64,000 nucleotides of DNA from Epilithonimonas hungarica (GTDB lineage: Bacteria; Bacteroidota; Bacteroidia; Flavobacteriales; Weeksellaceae). A model generated the notes under the pieces. That model was not told the DNA's origin, did not search any database, and saw only the letters and a list, made by a program, of their open reading frames with translations. Positions 8,295 to 17,602 of this stretch are shown here, piece by piece (position 1 is the first letter of the stretch; every line of letters begins with the position of its first letter). The stretch lies in contig NZ_FNBH01000002.1 in assembly GCF_900102265.1 (NCBI RefSeq), forward strand, positions 682,001-746,000, written 5' to 3'. The position numbers and the translations under genes are program-made.

Positions 8295-9530
8295 TTAATA
8301 CTCCATCTTCCTCAACTTCTTAGAAGTCGCTCCGATAAACAACGCCGTCAAAACCGTCATCGTTCCTCCAAAAACCACAGAACGGACAACGCCCATCAGT
8401 TTCGCCGTCAATCCACTTTCAAATTGTCCAAGCTCATTGCTCGACATTATGAAAATAGAATTCACACTTAGAACACGTCCACGGATTTCTTCCGGTGTTT
8501 TCAACTGAACAATCGTTCCTCGGATGACAACACTGATTCCGTCCAACATTCCGCTCAAAACAAGGAATCCGAATGACAACCAGTACAGTTTTGATAATCC
8601 AAATCCAATAATACAAAGTCCAAATCCGGAAGCTACAAATAATAGGATCTTTCCTTGATTTTTTCTAAGTGGAACCAAAGAAAGCGTAATAATAATCAGC
8701 ATCGAACCAATATCAGATGCCGCATTCAGAAGTCCAAAACCTTCGGAACCGACCTTCAGAATATCGCTCGCAAAAACCGGGATCATCGCAACAGCACCAC
8801 CAAACAGAACCGCAAACATATCCAGCATTTGCGCACCCAGAATTTCCTTGGTTTTATAGATGTAAGCCAAACCTTCTTTCATACTTTCGAAGACTTTTAC
8901 ATCTTTATTTTTATTTTCAGACTGCTGTTTGTTGATTGTCCAGAAAAACAGAGAAGCTATTGTCATACTGCAGACAATCACTACCAAAGTCCATTTTATC
9001 GTAATCATTGCAATCAAAAACCCACCTAATGCGTGACCAGAAACCGAAGCTATCAAGAACGTCGCCTGATTCAGTGTCACTGCGTAAGGAAGATTTTCCT
9101 GCTTCACAATCCTCGGAATCATCGATGGAACCAATGGTCCCAAAAACGAACGTGAAATTCCCGTAAAGAAGATCACACCATAAATAAAATAAGTGATCTC
9201 GTGCCCTGTAAAATGCATCCTGTGCCCTAAAAATGCCGGAATCAACAGCAAACTTATCAAAGCCACATAAGCATAATTACAAATGAGCAAGAGTTTTTTC
9301 TTCTCGTTCATATCGATGATATGACCAGCATAAAGTGCACAGGAAACTGCAGGAATTACCTCAGAAAGTCCAATCAATCCGATGGAGAACGGGTCTTTTG
9401 TCAATTGATAAACCCACCAGCCGAGCAAAGTTGCCAGCATTCGGAAGGCGATGATTAAGAAAAATCTTCCTGTTAAAAGATGACGAAATTCTATATTTTT
9501 TAAAACCCGAAGCGGTGTGAATGAAACCAT
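8295..9530 (-). CDS. MFS transporter
   Basis: A 411-residue inner-membrane protein with about 12 predicted hydrophobic segments, typical of the major facilitator superfamily (MFS_1/MFS_3, enterobactin-exporter-like). Visible signs are LTGRFFLIIAFRMLATLLGWWVYQLT, the loop DMNEKKKLLLICN between TM2 and TM3, and PEEIRGRVLSVNSIF near TM10. The substrate is unknown. The frame opens at 9578, but the ATG at 9530 is chosen because TAnnTTTG lies 4 nt before it; the upstream region would also lack the RFFLIIAF-type start. The unknown gene at 7658 lies 13 nt downstream and could be cotranscribed. Confidence 0.85.
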   Translation of the reverse strand: MVSFTPLRVLKNIEFRHLLTGRFFLIIAFRMLATLLGWWVYQLTKDPFSIGLIGLSEVIPAVSCALYAGHIIDMNEKKKLLLICNYAYVALISLLLIPAFLGHRMHFTGHEITYFIYGVIFFTGISRSFLGPLVPSMIPRIVKQENLPYAVTLNQATFLIASVSGHALGGFLIAMITIKWTLVVIVCSMTIASLFFWTINKQQSENKNKDVKVFESMKEGLAYIYKTKEILGAQMLDMFAVLFGGAVAMIPVFASDILKVGSEGFGLLNAASDIGSMLIIITLSLVPLRKNQGKILLFVASGFGLCIIGFGLSKLYWLSFGFLVLSGMLDGISVVIRGTIVQLKTPEEIRGRVLSVNSIFIMSSNELGQFESGLTAKLMGVVRSVVFGGTMTVLTALFIGATSKKLRKMEY

Positions 9531-9534
9531 TATG

Positions 9535-9542
9535 CAAAAATA
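9535..9542 (-). promoter_or_regulatory. TAnnTTTG -7 promoter element for MFS gene, 4 nt before start
   Basis: On the minus strand TATTTTTG is followed by CATA and then the ATG at 9530. This is the same 4-nt spacing as at 282, 31366 and 46658, and predicts a leaderless mRNA. Confidence 0.58.
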
Positions 9543-9602
9543 GTTGATAGCATTCAACTGGCATTCGATTTTCGGCAAATTATTCGGAAAAGGTATTTTT
9601 TT

Positions 9603-9624
9603 AGGAGCTTAATCCCGCTGTCCG
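9603..9624. repeat. Possible remnant of a palindromic intergenic repeat
   Basis: A G/C-rich stretch in the A/T-rich gap between the MFS and lipoprotein genes, containing TTAATCCCGCTGTCCG. It resembles one arm of the intergenic palindromes of Flavobacteriia and, in reverse complement, the CGGAAAGCG arm of the 62.5-kb element. The other arm is not found here, so it may be a truncated copy or chance. Confidence 0.3.
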
Positions 9625-9682
9625 TCGATCAGAGATTCGGTAATATCAATTGACATTTCCAAATTCTAATATTTTCAGATTC

Positions 9683-10048
9683 TTAATAATAGTAGTAATC
9701 AGGAGAGCTGTTATTAACTAACGAAACGATTAATGCAACAAACGCAGCCATACCAGCAGCTGAGCCTACAACTATAGCCGTCGTTCCGCCAGGATTATTT
9801 TTCTTAATCACTCTGATATCATTCTTCGCAATGTTCACTTCTTGACTATTTGCAATTCCCACAATTTTATTTTCTTCCACAGCCGAAACTATGGCTTTAT
9901 ACTTAGGCTTGCCGTTTTCGTAAAAAGTATATTTTTTCCCAGCCTGAATTGCTGAAAAATCGTCCTTGTTCACATTATTCCTGTAAATGGTTGTGGTACA
10001 AGATTGCAATAGCAGAAATAAAGCAATAATAAAAGAAAAAGTTTTCAT
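9683..10048 (-). CDS. Small lipoprotein coupled to the GH3-like gene
   Basis: A 121-residue protein with a lipoprotein signal (LLLQSC, lipidated Cys at about residue 17). A soluble domain of about 70 residues (KKYTFYENGKPKYKAIVSAVE, then VNIAKNDIRVIKKN) follows, then a glycine/alanine-rich hydrophobic segment GTTAIVVGSAAGMAAFVALIV and a tail ending PDYYYY. Its ATG overlaps the stop of the upstream GH3-like gene (ATGA), so the two are translationally coupled. The function is unknown; it may be a bacteroidete lipoprotein whose hydrophobic stretch reinserts into a membrane. Confidence 0.8.
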   Translation of the reverse strand: MKTFSFIIALFLLLQSCTTTIYRNNVNKDDFSAIQAGKKYTFYENGKPKYKAIVSAVEENKIVGIANSQEVNIAKNDIRVIKKNNPGGTTAIVVGSAAGMAAFVALIVSLVNNSSPDYYYY

Positions 10049-11547
10049 TGTAGATTTAGTTTTTCCAAATATAATGCAATTTTTCTATCATTTGCAAGCC
10101 TTGGGATTTTATTTTGCCCGCCCAATTTACCTTCCGACTTCGCATAATCCTGAAAAGCATTTTTCTTGAGTTTTGTAATCACCAAAGGTTGCAGAATATT
10201 TCCGGAAATCAAGTCATCGTAATAAGTATTTCTTTTTCGCAGTTGTAGATCCAATTCAGACTTGAAAGCTTCAAAATTTTCAGGTTCTTTTTCAAACTCG
10301 ATGAACCATTCGTGGTAAGGCAATCCTTCTTCCGGATTAACTTGTGGCGCGAGATGAAATTCCGTAATCTGAGCTGCGAATTTCTCAACCGTTGCTTTCA
10401 AAGCCTCTTCCACTTCGAATGCAATTACGTGCTCGCCAAAAGCAGAAGTGAAATGTTTTGTTCTTCCGGAAACCAAAATTCTGTACGGATTTCTATCAAT
10501 AAATCTTACAACATCCCCAATCGAGTAAGCCCAAAGTCCGGAATTGGTCGTCAGAATCAAGGCATAATCTTTATTAAGTTCGATATCTTTCAGCGTCAAA
10601 CGTTCTGCATTGGGTTTTCCGTATTGTTCTAAAGGAATGAATTCGTAAAAAATTCCGTGATTGGTTAACAACAGCAATCCTTCTTTCTGATAATCATCCT
10701 GAAACGCAAAAAAACCCTCCGAAGCCGGAAAAGTCTGAACGATATCAACTGGTTTTCCCAGTAATTCGTTCATCTTATCTCGATAAGGTTCATAGTTGAC
10801 ACCGCCTGTAATAATGAGTTGAAGATTAGGAAAGATCTCTGTTATTTTTTCTCCATGCCTGTCAATCAATTTTTCAAAATACATGATCAGCCAAGGCGGA
10901 ATCCCGGAAATCAAGGTCATATTTTCGTTCTCGGTTTCCTCTACGATCTTATCGACCTTGGTTTCCCAATCTTCGAGGCAGTTTGTTTCCCAGCTCGGCA
11001 GTCTGTTTTTCTGAAGATAATTTGGGATGTGATGCGCTACGATTCCTGACAATCTTCCAGTTTTTACACCATTAATTTCTTCTAATTCTGGGGAACCTTG
11101 GAGAAAAATCATTTTCCCACCAACGAAATCTGCATTATTTTTTTTCTCGATGTAATGAAAAATAGCACTTTGGGCAGCTGCAACCTGAAAAGGCATTGCT
11201 TCTTTGGAAATTGGAATGTATTTGGAGCCGGAAGTTGTACCAGAGGTTTTAGCAAAATATTCTGGTAAATCTGGCCAAAGAATTTTGGCTTGTCCTTTTT
11301 TGATTTTCTCGATGTAAGGTTTTAAATCTTCGTAATCCGAAACAGGAACGTTTTTCTGGAAATCTTCAATCGATTTTATGGATTCAAATTGATGTTCTCT
11401 GCCAAATAATGTTTTCTCAGCTGTCTTTACCAAATCCAAAAGTAATTCCTGCTGATTCTCAATTGCATTGATTTTAAAATTTTTGGATTTTTCGATATGT
11501 TTTTTTGCCCAGATGAGCGCGATGTTTTTCTTTATAAAATTTAGCAT
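10045..11547 (-). CDS. GH3 auxin-responsive promoter family (acyl-adenylating) protein
   Basis: A 500-residue member of the GH3 family, best known in plants as acyl-acid-amido synthetases that adenylate a carboxylate and couple it to an amino acid. The ATP/AMP loop is visible as AKTSGTTSGSKYIP (about residue 100). Later regions YFAFQDD..GLLLLTNHGIFYEFIP and YSIGDVVRFI..RILVSGR match the family. Bacterial substrates are unknown. The frame is open to an ATG at 11571, but MLNFIKKN at 11547 is chosen since TAnnTTTG lies at 11569-11576. The lipoprotein gene at 9683 overlaps its stop. Confidence 0.85.
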   Translation of the reverse strand: MLNFIKKNIALIWAKKHIEKSKNFKINAIENQQELLLDLVKTAEKTLFGREHQFESIKSIEDFQKNVPVSDYEDLKPYIEKIKKGQAKILWPDLPEYFAKTSGTTSGSKYIPISKEAMPFQVAAAQSAIFHYIEKKNNADFVGGKMIFLQGSPELEEINGVKTGRLSGIVAHHIPNYLQKNRLPSWETNCLEDWETKVDKIVEETENENMTLISGIPPWLIMYFEKLIDRHGEKITEIFPNLQLIITGGVNYEPYRDKMNELLGKPVDIVQTFPASEGFFAFQDDYQKEGLLLLTNHGIFYEFIPLEQYGKPNAERLTLKDIELNKDYALILTTNSGLWAYSIGDVVRFIDRNPYRILVSGRTKHFTSAFGEHVIAFEVEEALKATVEKFAAQITEFHLAPQVNPEEGLPYHEWFIEFEKEPENFEAFKSELDLQLRKRNTYYDDLISGNILQPLVITKLKKNAFQDYAKSEGKLGGQNKIPRLANDRKIALYLEKLNLQ

Positions 11548-11568
11548 TTCGCAAAAAATTTCGATTGT

Positions 11569-11576
11569 CAAAGTTA
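11569..11576 (-). promoter_or_regulatory. TAnnTTTG -7 promoter element for GH3-like gene
   Basis: Minus-strand TAACTTTG lies 21 nt before the ATG at 11547 and rules out the longer start at 11571. Confidence 0.55.
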
Positions 11577-11893
11577 GAGTTTATCTTGTATATAAGTTAC
11601 TTTGGGTTATAGTTTTTGAACACAAAGTTCACAAAGGTTCTATTTATATCAAAATGTTTTAAGGTCACAAAGGCGCTTCGCTTAGATAAGTTTGGATGAA
11701 AAATGTTGTTTTTTTATGTTGAAAGTTTGTTTTATGTTGAATCTGCAGCCCGACTTGAGCGGAAATCCTTTTTACGCAACGTAGTGGAGTGAAAAGATTG
11801 GGAGCGGAAGGCGGATTAAGCTGCCCAAACTAATATTAATAATCACAGAACTAAATATTTACAAATAGTCTTGTGTTTTTTAAATAAAATGTT
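11577..11893. other. Intergenic region without a gene
   Basis: The gap between the GH3-like and rplU starts holds no credible reading frame. It contains an A/T-rich stretch with CACAAAG words (ACACAAAGTTCACAAAGG near 11620 and GGTCACAAAGGCGC near 11663), resembling decayed intergenic repeats, and a complete 80-bp palindromic element at 11746-11825. The rplU promoter follows. Confidence 0.6.
11746..11825. repeat. 80-bp REP/MITE-like palindromic element, copy 1
   Basis: The element is closed by a 5-bp outer stem (GCAGC 11746-11750 with GCTGC 11821-11825) around a 70-nt core that is 67/70 identical to copy 2 at 28115-28184. The core holds GAGCGGAAATCC..AAAAGATTGGGAGCGG and an inner hairpin of ATCCTTTT with AAAAGAT. 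It has no coding potential and lies 107 nt before rplU. Confidence 0.85.
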
Positions 11894-11901
11894 TACTTTT
11901 G
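11894..11901 (+). promoter_or_regulatory. TAnnTTTG -7 promoter element for rplU-rpmA with -33 TTG
   Basis: TACTTTTG at 11894-11901 is preceded, after 20 nt, by TTG at 11871-11873. This fits the bacteroidete -33/-7 spacing. The rplU ATG is 32 nt downstream. Confidence 0.7.
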
Positions 11902-11932
11902 CACCTCGAATAATTATAAAAATTTATAAACA

Positions 11933-12328
11933 ATGTTTGCAATTGTAGAAATAGCAGGGCTTCAATACAAAGTTGAGCAAAACCAAAAGTTGTTTGTGAA
12001 CCGTTTGAAAGGAGACAAAGGAGCGAAAGTTTCTTTTGATAAAGTTCTTCTTACTGTAAACGGCGCAGTAACTGTAGGTGCCCCGGCTGTAAACGGTATC
12101 GCCGTAGAAGTAGAAATTCTTGACCACGTTCAAGCTGACAAAGTAATCGTTTTCAAAAAGAAAAGAAGAAAAGGTTATGCTAAGAAAAATGGTCACAGAC
12201 AACAATTAACTCAAATCCAGATTGTTTCTATCACTGGTTTTGACGGTGCGAAAAAAGAAGCGAAAAAAGCTGCTCCTAAAAAAGCTGCTAAAGCTGAAGT
12301 AACAGAAACCAGCGAATCTGCTGAATAA
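11933..12328 (+). CDS. rplU: 50S ribosomal protein L21
   Basis: A 131-residue protein. Residues 1-100 are canonical L21 (MFAIVEIAGLQYKVEQNQ, then VNGAVTVGAPAVNG and the rRNA-binding FKKKRRKGYAKKNGHRQ). The usual L21 is about 100-105 residues; here about 28 extra C-terminal residues rich in Ala, Lys and Glu (EAKKAAPKKAAKAEV, then an acidic end) extend it. It binds 23S rRNA in the large subunit and is cotranscribed with rpmA 28 nt downstream, the conserved L21-L27 pairing. Confidence 0.96.
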   Translation: MFAIVEIAGLQYKVEQNQKLFVNRLKGDKGAKVSFDKVLLTVNGAVTVGAPAVNGIAVEVEILDHVQADKVIVFKKKRRKGYAKKNGHRQQLTQIQIVSITGFDGAKKEAKKAAPKKAAKAEVTETSESAE

Positions 12329-12356
12329 TTTTTAATCCAAAAAAGCTTAAAATAAA

Positions 12357-12614
12357 ATGGCACACAAGAAAGGAGTTGGTAGTTCCAAAAATGGTAGAGA
12401 ATCTCACTCTAAAAGATTAGGTGTTAAGATTTTCGGAGGTCAAGACGCTATTGCTGGAAACATCATTATCAGACAAAGAGGTACTCAACATCACCCAGGT
12501 GAAAATGTTGGTATCGGTAAAGATCATACTTTGTTTGCATTGGTTGACGGTAAAGTAGTTTTCAGAAAGAAAGCAAACAACAGGTCTTTTGTATCTGTTG
12601 AACCAAACGCATAA
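12357..12614 (+). CDS. rpmA: 50S ribosomal protein L27
   Basis: An 85-residue protein with the canonical N-terminus [16 protein letters not shown], the [10 protein letters not shown] motif and [18 protein letters not shown], all conserved in L27, whose N-terminal tail reaches the peptidyl-transferase centre. There is no N-terminal extension of the type cleaved by Prp protease in Firmicutes. It lies 28 nt after rplU, before a strong terminator at 12635. Confidence 0.97.
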   Translation: MAHKKGVGSSKNGRESHSKRLGVKIFGGQDAIAGNIIIRQRGTQHHPGENVGIGKDHTLFALVDGKVVFRKKANNRSFVSVEPNA

Positions 12615-12634
12615 TCAACAGCGTTTCATAAAAT

Positions 12635-12666
12635 AAAAAATCCCGACTTTTCAGTCGGGATTTTTT
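12635..12666. terminator. Bidirectional terminator between rpmA and yebC
   Basis: TCCCGACT-TTTC-AGTCGGGA stem flanked by A6 and T6, so it can end both the rplU-rpmA transcript and the convergent yebC transcript. Confidence 0.92.
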
Positions 12667-12686
12667 ATTGTTTATATCTTAGAAAT

Positions 12687-13427
12687 TTAAAGCGATTCTA
12701 ATTGTTCTTCTGTAAACTCCATATTGTGAAATACATTCTGAACATCATCGTCTTCTTCGAAGCGTTCCAACATCTTCATGTTAGCTTTAAATTGGTCTTC
12801 TGTCATTCCTTTGGTATTATTCGGAATTCTTTGTAATTCAGCACTTTTTGCTTCGATTCCCAATTCGTCCAACTTATGTGACAATGAACCAAAATCTTCA
12901 AAAGCGGTTGTAATCATTACTTCTTCATCGTCTTTTTCTACATCTTCTGCTCCGCCATCAATCATTTCCATTTCGAAGTCATCCCAATCCATTTTGATTT
13001 GAGCTAAATCAATTGTGAAAATACCTTTTCTATCAAAAATAAAGGCCAATTCCCCATTCTTCCCAAGGTTACCATCAAACTTATTGAAAATAGCTCTTAC
13101 GTTGGCTACAGTTCTCGTAGGATTATTTGTTGTACATTCTACGAAGAAAGCTACTCCACCCTGTCCATATCCTTCGTAGGTGATTTCCTCATAGTTTTCG
13201 GCATCAGCACCACTTGCCTTTTTAATAGCTCTTTCTACATTATCCTTTGGCATATTAGCACCCTTGGCATTTTGGATGCATCTTTTAAGTGCCGGATTGG
13301 AGTCTGGATCAGGACCGCCCGCTTTTACCGCCAAAGCGATATCCTTTCCTATCTTTGAAAATGTCTTGGCCATCTTATCCCATCTGGCCATCTTTGAAGC
13401 TTTTCTATATTCGAACGCTCTTCCCAT
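12687..13427 (-). CDS. YebC/PmpR family protein (TACO1-like)
   Basis: A 246-residue cytoplasmic protein of the YebC family, long called transcriptional regulators and more recently linked to translation of proline-rich stretches (TACO1-like). The N-terminus MGRAFEYRKASKMARWDKMAKTFSK is a variant of the family GHSKWAN start seen in Bacteroidota. The conserved motifs AVKAGGPDPDSNPALK, ANMPKDNVERAIKKA and YEGYGQGGVAFFVEC follow, then two further alpha/beta domains. It converges with rpmA and shares its bidirectional terminator. Confidence 0.93.
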   Translation of the reverse strand: MGRAFEYRKASKMARWDKMAKTFSKIGKDIALAVKAGGPDPDSNPALKRCIQNAKGANMPKDNVERAIKKASGADAENYEEITYEGYGQGGVAFFVECTTNNPTRTVANVRAIFNKFDGNLGKNGELAFIFDRKGIFTIDLAQIKMDWDDFEMEMIDGGAEDVEKDDEEVMITTAFEDFGSLSHKLDELGIEAKSAELQRIPNNTKGMTEDQFKANMKMLERFEEDDDVQNVFHNMEFTEEQLESL

Positions 13428-13449
13428 TATAAGTTTTTATTTTATTCTA

Positions 13450-13457
13450 CAAAAGTA
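13450..13457 (-). promoter_or_regulatory. TAnnTTTG -7 promoter element for yebC
   Basis: Minus-strand TACTTTTG lies 22 nt before the yebC ATG at 13427. Confidence 0.55.
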
Positions 13458-13472
13458 CAGAAATCTGAAAAC

Positions 13473-13505
13473 AAAAAAAATACCTCCAATAAAATTGGAG
13501 GTATT
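13473..13505 (-). terminator. Terminator of the OmpA-family gene
   Basis: Read on the minus strand, ATACCTCCAAT-TTT-ATTGGAGGTAT is followed by a run of eight T. It lies 28 nt past the stop of the gene at 13533. Confidence 0.9.
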
Positions 13506-13532
13506 TATATTTAGAAAATTAATTATTTAAAA

Positions 13533-15026
13533 TTATTTTTTCTTTTTAGCTGGAGCTTTTTTCTTAGCTGGAGCTTTTTTCTTAACTACTTTAACTGGAG
13601 TTGGATCTTCGTAATCTCTTTTCTTAAGAGCGCTCCATTGAGCAGCATCTTCAACAGCAGTTACAACAACTTTTCTGTCTACTTGTCTTTCAGCGTCTGA
13701 AGCCGTAGCCGGAACAGTTGCTTTAGCCTTACCAACACCTATAGATTTAAGAGCGTTAGGATCTACACCTCTAGAATCTAAAGCAGCAACTACAGAAGCA
13801 GCTCTTTGTCTAGAAAGTTTCAAGTTATAAGCTTCTGATCCTTTAGCATCTGTTCTACCTTCCAATAGATAGTTACCACCGTCTTTTTTGATTAACTCAG
13901 CAGCAGCATCTAAAGCTCCTTTAGACTCAGCTTTGATTGTAGCTTTGTTGAAATCGAAGAATACACCTCCAAAATTTTGCTCTAATTCTTTAGCTGTTTC
14001 TGTTTTAGGTTTAGGACAACCATTGTATTTAGCAAGACCTGGAACTGTAGGACAAGCGTCATCTTTATCTAAGATTCCGTCGCCATCTGTATCTGGCCAA
14101 GGACAACCTTTGTTTTCTGCTGGACCAGGAACGTCAACACAAGCATCATCTTTATCTAATACTCCGTCACCGTCTGTATCTGGCCAAGGACAACCATTGT
14201 TTTCTTTTGGACCAGCTACATCTGGACATTGATCATCTTTATCTGGAACTCCATCGCCATCGGTATCAGGGCATCCTTGGAATTCTGGTAAACCTGGCGT
14301 ATCAGGACAAGCATCTTCTTTATCTGGGATTCCATCCTTATCTCTATCTGTGTTACCAAATCTGAACAATAATGAAGCTGAAGCCTGCCAGAAGTTAGCA
14401 ACATTAGATTTGTCAACAGGAGTAGTAACATAATCTCCCTGAACACCTAAACCGAAGTTTTTAGTTACCCATAAATTAATACCAGCACCTGTACTAACTG
14501 TAAAGTGGTTTGCTTTTCCAGTTAAGTTACCATCTTTATCATAAGATCCATAATACTCACCTCTTGTATCAGTTGCTGGGAAAGACAATCCTGTATAATC
14601 ATGTCTCAAGTAATTAGCACCAACTCTCAAGTAAGGATCGAACCAAGATTCTTCATCCCACAAAAGACCAGCTGCTTTGAACTGCACCCCAAGACCTGTT
14701 TGTAGGAAAAATTCTTTGTCCATAGCAAATCTCTTATTCTCAACATTTCCCACTGTAGTTTGCCAGTCAAGCACGATACCTTTGCTAAGGCTTCTTGCAA
14801 CTGTCAATTTAGAAAGTGGTGGTGTAATTGAATATTTGGAAACACCAAACAAGTTGTCTTTAAAATTGTTGAATGACCATGTATTGCTGAAATTACCTCT
14901 CTGAGCAACGTGATTCACTCCATGAGCACCCACTCCAATAACCCACGGGTTGGAAGTAGTTTGTGCGAAAACAGTAGAGGCAACAGTAAGCGCCAATGCT
15001 GAAATTCCTAATTTTAGATTTTTCAT
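13533..15026 (-). CDS. OmpA-family outer-membrane protein with thrombospondin type 3 repeats
   Basis: A 497-residue protein with a signal peptide (about 1-21, ending STVFAQ). An N-terminal barrel-like domain (to about 230) is followed by four or five DTDGDGVxDKDDxC calcium-binding TSP3-type repeats (about 231-345). A C-terminal OmpA peptidoglycan-binding domain (FFDFNKATIKAES, then LSRQRAASVVAALDSRGV) runs to about 460. The chain ends in a Lys/Ala/Pro tail, KKKAPAKKKAPAKKKK. It probably tethers the outer membrane to peptidoglycan, as a Bacteroidota OmpA-type porin or adhesin. It is monocistronic with its own terminator. A near-consensus TTATTTTG lies upstream. Confidence 0.9.
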   Translation of the reverse strand: MKNLKLGISALALTVASTVFAQTTSNPWVIGVGAHGVNHVAQRGNFSNTWSFNNFKDNLFGVSKYSITPPLSKLTVARSLSKGIVLDWQTTVGNVENKRFAMDKEFFLQTGLGVQFKAAGLLWDEESWFDPYLRVGANYLRHDYTGLSFPATDTRGEYYGSYDKDGNLTGKANHFTVSTGAGINLWVTKNFGLGVQGDYVTTPVDKSNVANFWQASASLLFRFGNTDRDKDGIPDKEDACPDTPGLPEFQGCPDTDGDGVPDKDDQCPDVAGPKENNGCPWPDTDGDGVLDKDDACVDVPGPAENKGCPWPDTDGDGILDKDDACPTVPGLAKYNGCPKPKTETAKELEQNFGGVFFDFNKATIKAESKGALDAAAELIKKDGGNYLLEGRTDAKGSEAYNLKLSRQRAASVVAALDSRGVDPNALKSIGVGKAKATVPATASDAERQVDRKVVVTAVEDAAQWSALKKRDYEDPTPVKVVKKKAPAKKKAPAKKKK

Positions 15027-15093
15027 AGAATTAAATGATTAAATAATTGATAATGCAAAATAAATATAATTTTTCTTTATAAACAAAGTTTTT

Positions 15094-15558
15094 TTAGTTT
15101 TTCTTTAACAATCGCTGGATGTTGACTTTATTCTCTCTATCTTTTATTGCCTCTCTTTTATCATAGAGTTTTTTCCCTCTGGCTAAAGAAATAAGCAATT
15201 TCGCTTTTCCATTATTGTTGATATAAAGCTTTAACGGGATTATAGTATTCCCAACATCCTTTAACTTTTTTTTAAGTTTTTGCAATTCGTAATTATGCAG
15301 TAGCAACTTCCGTTCCCTTTTTGTTTTGTGGTTATAAAAAGTTCCTAATTTGTACTCATCTATCACCATATTAATAACATACAATTCATCATCAATGAAC
15401 TGGCAGAAGCTTTCGGTGATGGATGCTTTGGAAGAACGCAGTGATTTTATTTCGGTACCGGTTAATACAATTCCGGCTTCGTATTCATCCAGAATTTCAT
15501 ATTCGAAGCGGGCACGTTTGTTAAGAATGTTAACAGATTTTTCTATTTTAACTTTCAT
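15094..15558 (-). CDS. smpB: SsrA-binding protein
   Basis: A 154-residue tmRNA-binding protein of trans-translation. The N-terminus VNILNKRARFEYEILDEYEAGIVLTGTEIKSLRS and the stretch INMVIDEYKLGTFYNHKTKRERKLLLHN are conserved. The basic tail ARGKKLYDKREAIKDRENK, which enters the ribosomal mRNA channel, is present. The length is normal. It is monocistronic from a TAnnTTTG promoter at 15585-15592; no ssrA gene is seen in this window. Confidence 0.95.
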   Translation of the reverse strand: MKVKIEKSVNILNKRARFEYEILDEYEAGIVLTGTEIKSLRSSKASITESFCQFIDDELYVINMVIDEYKLGTFYNHKTKRERKLLLHNYELQKLKKKLKDVGNTIIPLKLYINNNGKAKLLISLARGKKLYDKREAIKDRENKVNIQRLLKKN

Positions 15559-15584
15559 TTGGAAGCTTGGCTTTTTTCAAAGGT

Positions 15585-15592
15585 CAAATGTA
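15585..15592 (-). promoter_or_regulatory. TAnnTTTG -7 promoter element for smpB
   Basis: Minus-strand TACATTTG lies 26 nt before the smpB ATG at 15558. Confidence 0.58.
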
Positions 15593-15629
15593 AATGTCTA
15601 AATTAATAGTAGTTTATTTAAGGATTTGA

Positions 15630-17339
<1,710 letters not shown>

Positions 17340-17360
17340 TTCTTTAAAAAAAAATTAAAA

Positions 17361-17395
17361 AAAGCATTTCGAAAAAACTCGGAATGCTTTTTTTT
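17361..17395 (+). terminator. Terminator after ABC-F gene
   Basis: AAAGCATTTCGA-AAAAAC-TCGGAATGCTTT stem with a T run, 22 nt after the stop. Confidence 0.85.
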
Positions 17396-17415
17396 ATTTG
17401 GAAATTGTCTTTTTA

Positions 17416-17499
17416 TTTTGGCGGAAGCTTTATTCACTTTGGCAGAAGCTTTGTTTGTTTTGGCGGAAGCTTTGTTCATTTTGGCGGAAGGCTTATTTG
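17416..17499. repeat. Tandem repeat, four 21-bp units
   Basis: Four consecutive 21-bp units of the form TTTTGGCGGAAGCTTTGTTCA occupy 17416-17436, 17437-17457, 17458-17478 and 17479-17499, with one to five mismatches each. A partial fifth (TTTTGG) begins at 17500. Units contain AAGCTT. One frame stays open across them (LAEALF per unit) but has no start codon, so coding is not supported. Confidence 0.9.
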
Positions 17500-17602
17500 T
17501 TTTGGAATTAGGCGTTCGTATTTTTTTAATCCGAAAAGAATTAAAAATAATTCAATAACTTAATTAGTCTTTTTTCTAATTTTAGAGAAATATATAAGCC
17601 TT

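Noticed and set aside
13888-14232. 114-residue frame antisense to the TSP3-type repeats
   Set aside because: Repetitive only because the sense strand encodes DGDGxxDKDD repeats.
17416-17580. Open frame through the 21-bp repeats (LAEALF units)
   Set aside because: There is no start codon in frame or ribosome-binding site, and the stretch follows a terminator, so coding is not supported.
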